NCBI RefSeq assembly: GCF_001591825.1
Contig: NZ_BCVQ01000002.1
Coordinates: 124,001 to 188,000, forward strand
Origin: Rossellomorea vietnamensis NBRC 101237
GTDB taxonomy: Bacteria > Bacillota > Bacilli > Bacillales > Bacillaceae_B
Direction: 5' to 3'
Length of the DNA stretch: 64,000 nt
Shown here: positions 60,315-64,000 of the stretch, in pieces
How the letters are laid out: every line of letters begins with the position of its first letter
Numbering within the stretch: the stretch's first letter is position 1
Notes under the pieces: model-generated
Databases searched by the model: none
What the model saw: only the letters and a program-made list of their open reading frames with translations
What the model was told of the DNA's origin: nothing
Program-made: the position numbers and the translations under genes

Positions 60315-63300
60315 TGAGATATAGGACAAAGCGTCACTTCTCCATGATGATGACATTGATGATGCTCATCAGCCTGTGGTCACCATTCGCTCCGGCGGCT
60401 TCTGCCGTGGCCGATGGAAATGAGGCGGCGACAGCAGCGGATTCCGGTGACCGCACAGTACGCTTCACGTATGACCGTGAAGACGAAACGTACGACGGCT
60501 GGAACATATGGGCATGGAATACAGGGGTGAAGGATGATCAAATCAATTTCGATTCCTATGAAAACGGAGTGGCGGTAGCGAATATTGCCGTGTCACCTGA
60601 AACGGAGCAGTTCGGATTTGTCCTTCGCAGTACCGAGGATTGGAATACGGCTGAGAAGGAATTCGGTGACCGCTTCATCAAGGTGAATAAGAACGACACC
60701 CTCACCAAGGCGTACATAACAAGCGGTGTCGAAACAATCCGCATCGTACCGGACGGGTCCGCACCGGTCATCGATCAGGGAGATGCGACATTTTTCTATC
60801 GTGACAAGGACCTTTTCCAAAACGATGGAATGGATACGATTGAGAAAGTTGAATTAAAGTATAACGGGGAAACGAAGGAAATGACGTATGAGCCGGAGAA
60901 TGAGCGTTTCGTTCTGCCATACGACAACATTCCTAATGGTAAACATGAGTACAGTTTTCTAGTCACAAAAGATGGTGTGACGACGGAAGTGAGCGACCCT
61001 TACAATACGGTGGACGGCAAATCGGTCCTTGATTTCCAGAAAGCCGATCTGACCGTGGCGGGTTCTGTGGCTCCTGCAGCTGTAGACTATAATGAAAATG
61101 CTGTCTTGAATATCGACATCGAAGGATTGACAGATGGCTTAACGATTCAAAAAATCACGGCGGATGTTTCTTCATTGGGCGGGTCGGAGAAGCTTGAAAT
61201 CGATCCATCGCTGAATGAAGTGACCCTTTCTGTGGATGACGACATTACGGCAGGGACCAAATCGATTCCTCTAACCGCAGTGGATTCCTACGGAAACGTC
61301 TACAAAGGAAGCACGGAAATCGAAGTGAAAGCAAGACAGTCCGTCGGCGATTCCGACCTTGACTGGGATGAATCGATCATCTATTTCATGCTGACGGACC
61401 GATTCTTCAACGGGGATACATCGAATGATGATCCATACAACCTTAATTATGATAAAAGTAAACGCGGTTCGTATCAAGGTGGAGATTTTAAAGGGATCAC
61501 GGAAAAACTCGATTACCTTGATAAGCTTGGCGTGAACACGATCTGGATCAGTCCGGTTGTGGAGAATGTGAAGTATGATGTGCGACAAGGGGAGGAGGGG
61601 GAGCCTTATTTCGGCTACCACGGCTACTGGGCGAACAACTTCGGCGAACTCAACCCTCACTTCGGAAGCATGGACGACTTTCATAATCTGATTGATGAGG
61701 CACATGATCGCGGGATCAAGATCATGGTCGATGTAGTGTTGAACCACACCGGTTACGGATTGAAAGAAATCGACGGCGAGCTGCCGGAAGATCAGCGTCC
61801 AGCCGGATATCCTACGGACGCCGAGCGTGAAAAGTACAGCGATATTCTTCGTCAGGGGAATGTCGGGACAGACGAAGTGGTCGGTGAACTGGCCGGGCTT
61901 CCTGACGTGAGGACAGAAGATCCTGAAGTGCGTCAAGAGATCATCGATTGGCAGACCGACTGGATCGAGAAAGCAAAAACGGATAAGGGTAATACGATCG
62001 ACTATTTCCGTGTGGATACGGTAAAACATGTGGAGGACGCCACATGGATGGCTTTCAAGAATGCCATCACTGAAAAAATGCCGAAGCACAAAATGATCGG
62101 GGAAGCGTGGGGCGCAAGTGCCGACAATGATTACGGCTATCTTGATACAGGGATGATGGATTCCCTCCTCGACTTCGGATTCAAGGATATCGCCCGTGAG
62201 TTTGTGAACGGCAACCTGAAAGCGGCCAATGATAAATTGACGGCCCGAAACGGAAAGATCGATAACACGGCCACACTGGGACAATTCCTTGGAAGCCATG
62301 ATGAAGACGGCTTCCTGTATTCACTCGGCGGGGACAAAGGAAAGCTGAAGCTTGCTGCCTCCCTGCAGGCGACGTCGAAAGGGCAGCCGGTCATTTATTA
62401 TGGTGAAGAGTTAGGTCAGAGTGGTGCGAATAATTATCCCCAGTATGATAACCGCTATGACCTGAACTGGGATGATGTAGAGAATAATGATGTGCTGGAT
62501 CACTATACAAAGATCCTGAACTTCAGGGGAGCCCATTCGGATGTGTTTGCGAAGGGGGAAAGACATACAGTCGGCGGTTCGAATAGCGACAAGTTTCTAC
62601 TATTTTCCCGTGACTATGAAGACGACTCCGTATACGTCGGGTTAAACGTGGCGGATGAAGCGAAAGAGATCACGCTGACGGTTGATTCTCCTGAAGCGGT
62701 CGTGACGAACGCGTACTCTGGAGAATCGTACAATACGAGTGGAGTGAATGAAGTCACTCTGACCCTTCCTTCCAAAACAGACGGAGGTACGGCACTCCTC
62801 ACGGTTGAAGGCGGCAAGATCACAGGGGCATTGGCTGGAGGAAAGGACCCTGAAGCGGAACCTGTACCTGAAAACAACATCCGCATCCACTATAACCGGA
62901 CGGATGCTAACTACGACAACTTCGGGGCTTGGCTGTGGAATGATGTCGCCTCTCCATCGTCAAACTGGCCGACAGGAGCGACGATGTTCGAGAAAACCGA
63001 CAGCTACGGGGCATACATTGATGTGCCGCTTGCTGAAGGGGCAAAAAACATCGGATTTCTTGTCATGGATGTAACGAAAAGCGATGGGGGTAAAGACGGC
63101 GGAGACAAAGCCTTCTCCATCACAAATCCTGACGTGAATGAAATCTGGATCGAACAGGGATCGGATAAGGTGTATACGTATGAGCCGGTGGATCTGCCTG
63201 AGAATACGGTGCGCATCCACTATGACCGTGAAGACGGGAATTATGAAAACTTCGGCCTATGGACGTGGGGAGATGTGAAATCTCCTACAGAGAACTGGCC

Positions 63301-64000
63301 GACGGGCGCACTGGATTTTTCAAAAAAGGATCGATATGGTGCGTATGTAGACGTTGAGTTGAATGAAGATGCCAAGCAGATCGGCTTCCTTGTGCTAAAT
63401 GAGGCAACCGGTGAGAAGGATGGCGGAGACAAAACCTTCAACCTCCTCGATAAGTATGATCAACTATGGGTGAAAGAGGGCGAGGATAACGTCTTCATTT
63501 CTCCACATGGTGATGTGGCGACGGGACTTGTGTCATCTGAAGTCATTTCGGATGACACGATCCGCCTGAATTTTACGATGACGGATGGTTTGACGGAAGA
63601 CGCATTGCTTTCAGGGCTGGCCATTAAAGACAGTGATGGTTCCGATGTGAAAGTAAACAGCGCCAAGATCACGGGAGACAAAACGGTGGAAGTGAAAGCT
63701 GATTTCGATTTGAAAAAGCTCCCTCTTTCCATCACCTACTCGGGCAGGACCGTTTCGGCAGAAGCCGGCTGGCGACTGCTTGATAATAAGTATGCTTACG
63801 ATGGGGATGACCTTGGTGCCACTTATAAAAAAGGTAATGCCACGTTAAAACTGTGGGCACCGAAAGCAAGCAGGGTGGTCGCAAATATTTATCATAAAAA
63901 AGACGCAAGGTCACTGATTGGAAAAGTGGAAATGACTTTAGGTGAAAAGGGCGTCTGGTCGACAGACGTGAAAGCGAAAGAATTAAAAGTGAAGGATCTG
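60315..64000 (+). CDS. Amylopullulanase, 5' part (runs off the window)
   Basis: Secreted glycoside hydrolase, at least 1228 codons, cut by the window end. Signal peptide 1-31 (MMMTLMMLISLWSPFAPAAS-A). A PUD/CBM41-type starch-binding domain (VRFTYDREDETYDGWNIWAW, near 45-65) is followed by a GH13 alpha-amylase domain from about 350 (IIYFMLTDRFFNGD) with nucleophile FRVDTVKH near 563, acid MIGEAWG near 595, and LGSHDED near 660. Two more PUD domains come after (NYDNFGAWLWND; NYENFGLWTWGD), then the start of a CBM48/N-terminal domain (LKLWAPKASRVV). The second (pullulanase) GH13 domain is expected beyond 64000. AAGGGGGAAAAC precedes ATG 60315. Confidence 0.88.

Overview
The window looks like chromosome of a low-GC Gram-positive Bacillaceae bacterium, most like a marine/soil Bacillus or Rossellomorea-type species (inferred from gene content; no rRNA or other taxonomic marker is present). 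Supporting signs are strong AGGAGG ribosome-binding sites, frequent TTG/GTG starts, a TasA-TapA-SipW biofilm-matrix locus, several SLH-domain surface proteins, an RRNPP-type HTH-TPR regulator pair, and a LacI/CcpA-like operator in front of a secreted amylopullulanase. No tRNA, rRNA, CRISPR array or intact insertion sequence was seen.

Layout. 1-8.7 kb: a peptide-scavenging operon (two ABC ATPases, an M19-type dipeptidase, a substrate-binding lipoprotein, two permeases, two tandem proline-iminopeptidase-like hydrolases). 8.7-11.8 kb: a worn region with a decayed reading frame, the 5' part of a group II intron sitting inside a dispersed terminator-like repeat, an ECF sigma factor followed by a broken anti-sigma-like gene, and a relic of a KduD-type dehydrogenase. 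11.8-18.8 kb: a cyclic-di-GMP-I riboswitch with terminator, then three dynamin-family GTPases and a small repeat protein. 19.1-23.1 kb: a small protein, a STAND-like P-loop ATPase with TPRs and a PRiA4_ORF3-family protein. 23.4-34.6 kb: single accessory genes (RRNPP regulators, two SDR dehydrogenases, a LysR regulator, a secreted amidase-like protein, BrnTA toxin-antitoxin, DUF4396, a frameshifted DnaD-like replication gene, a DUF6933/PRiA4 protein). 34.6-50.4 kb: a cell-surface block with a TagO-like enzyme and five SLH proteins, including a ~2100-residue lamin-tail/metallophosphoesterase protein, a GDSL esterase and a transglycosylase-like protein. 50.6-54.9 kb: small lipoprotein and membrane genes and a second RRNPP regulator. 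55.2-57.4 kb: tasA-tapA-sipW. 57.8-64 kb: a large polytopic GDYXXLXY protein and the first ~1228 codons of an amylopullulanase that runs off the window.

How the parts work together. The first operon imports oligopeptides and finishes their hydrolysis inside the cell. The most unusual unit is the triple-dynamin operon, whose leader implies that c-di-GMP, the sessile/motile signal, gates membrane-remodelling GTPases. The c-di-GMP switch, the TasA matrix operon with SinR-box-like sites and a neighbouring RRNPP regulator, and the SLH surface block together suggest a surface/biofilm-oriented accessory region. Many intergenic gaps carry members of related terminator-associated repeats (GGGACGGTTCT-type arms; GAGACGAAGG-type hairpins).
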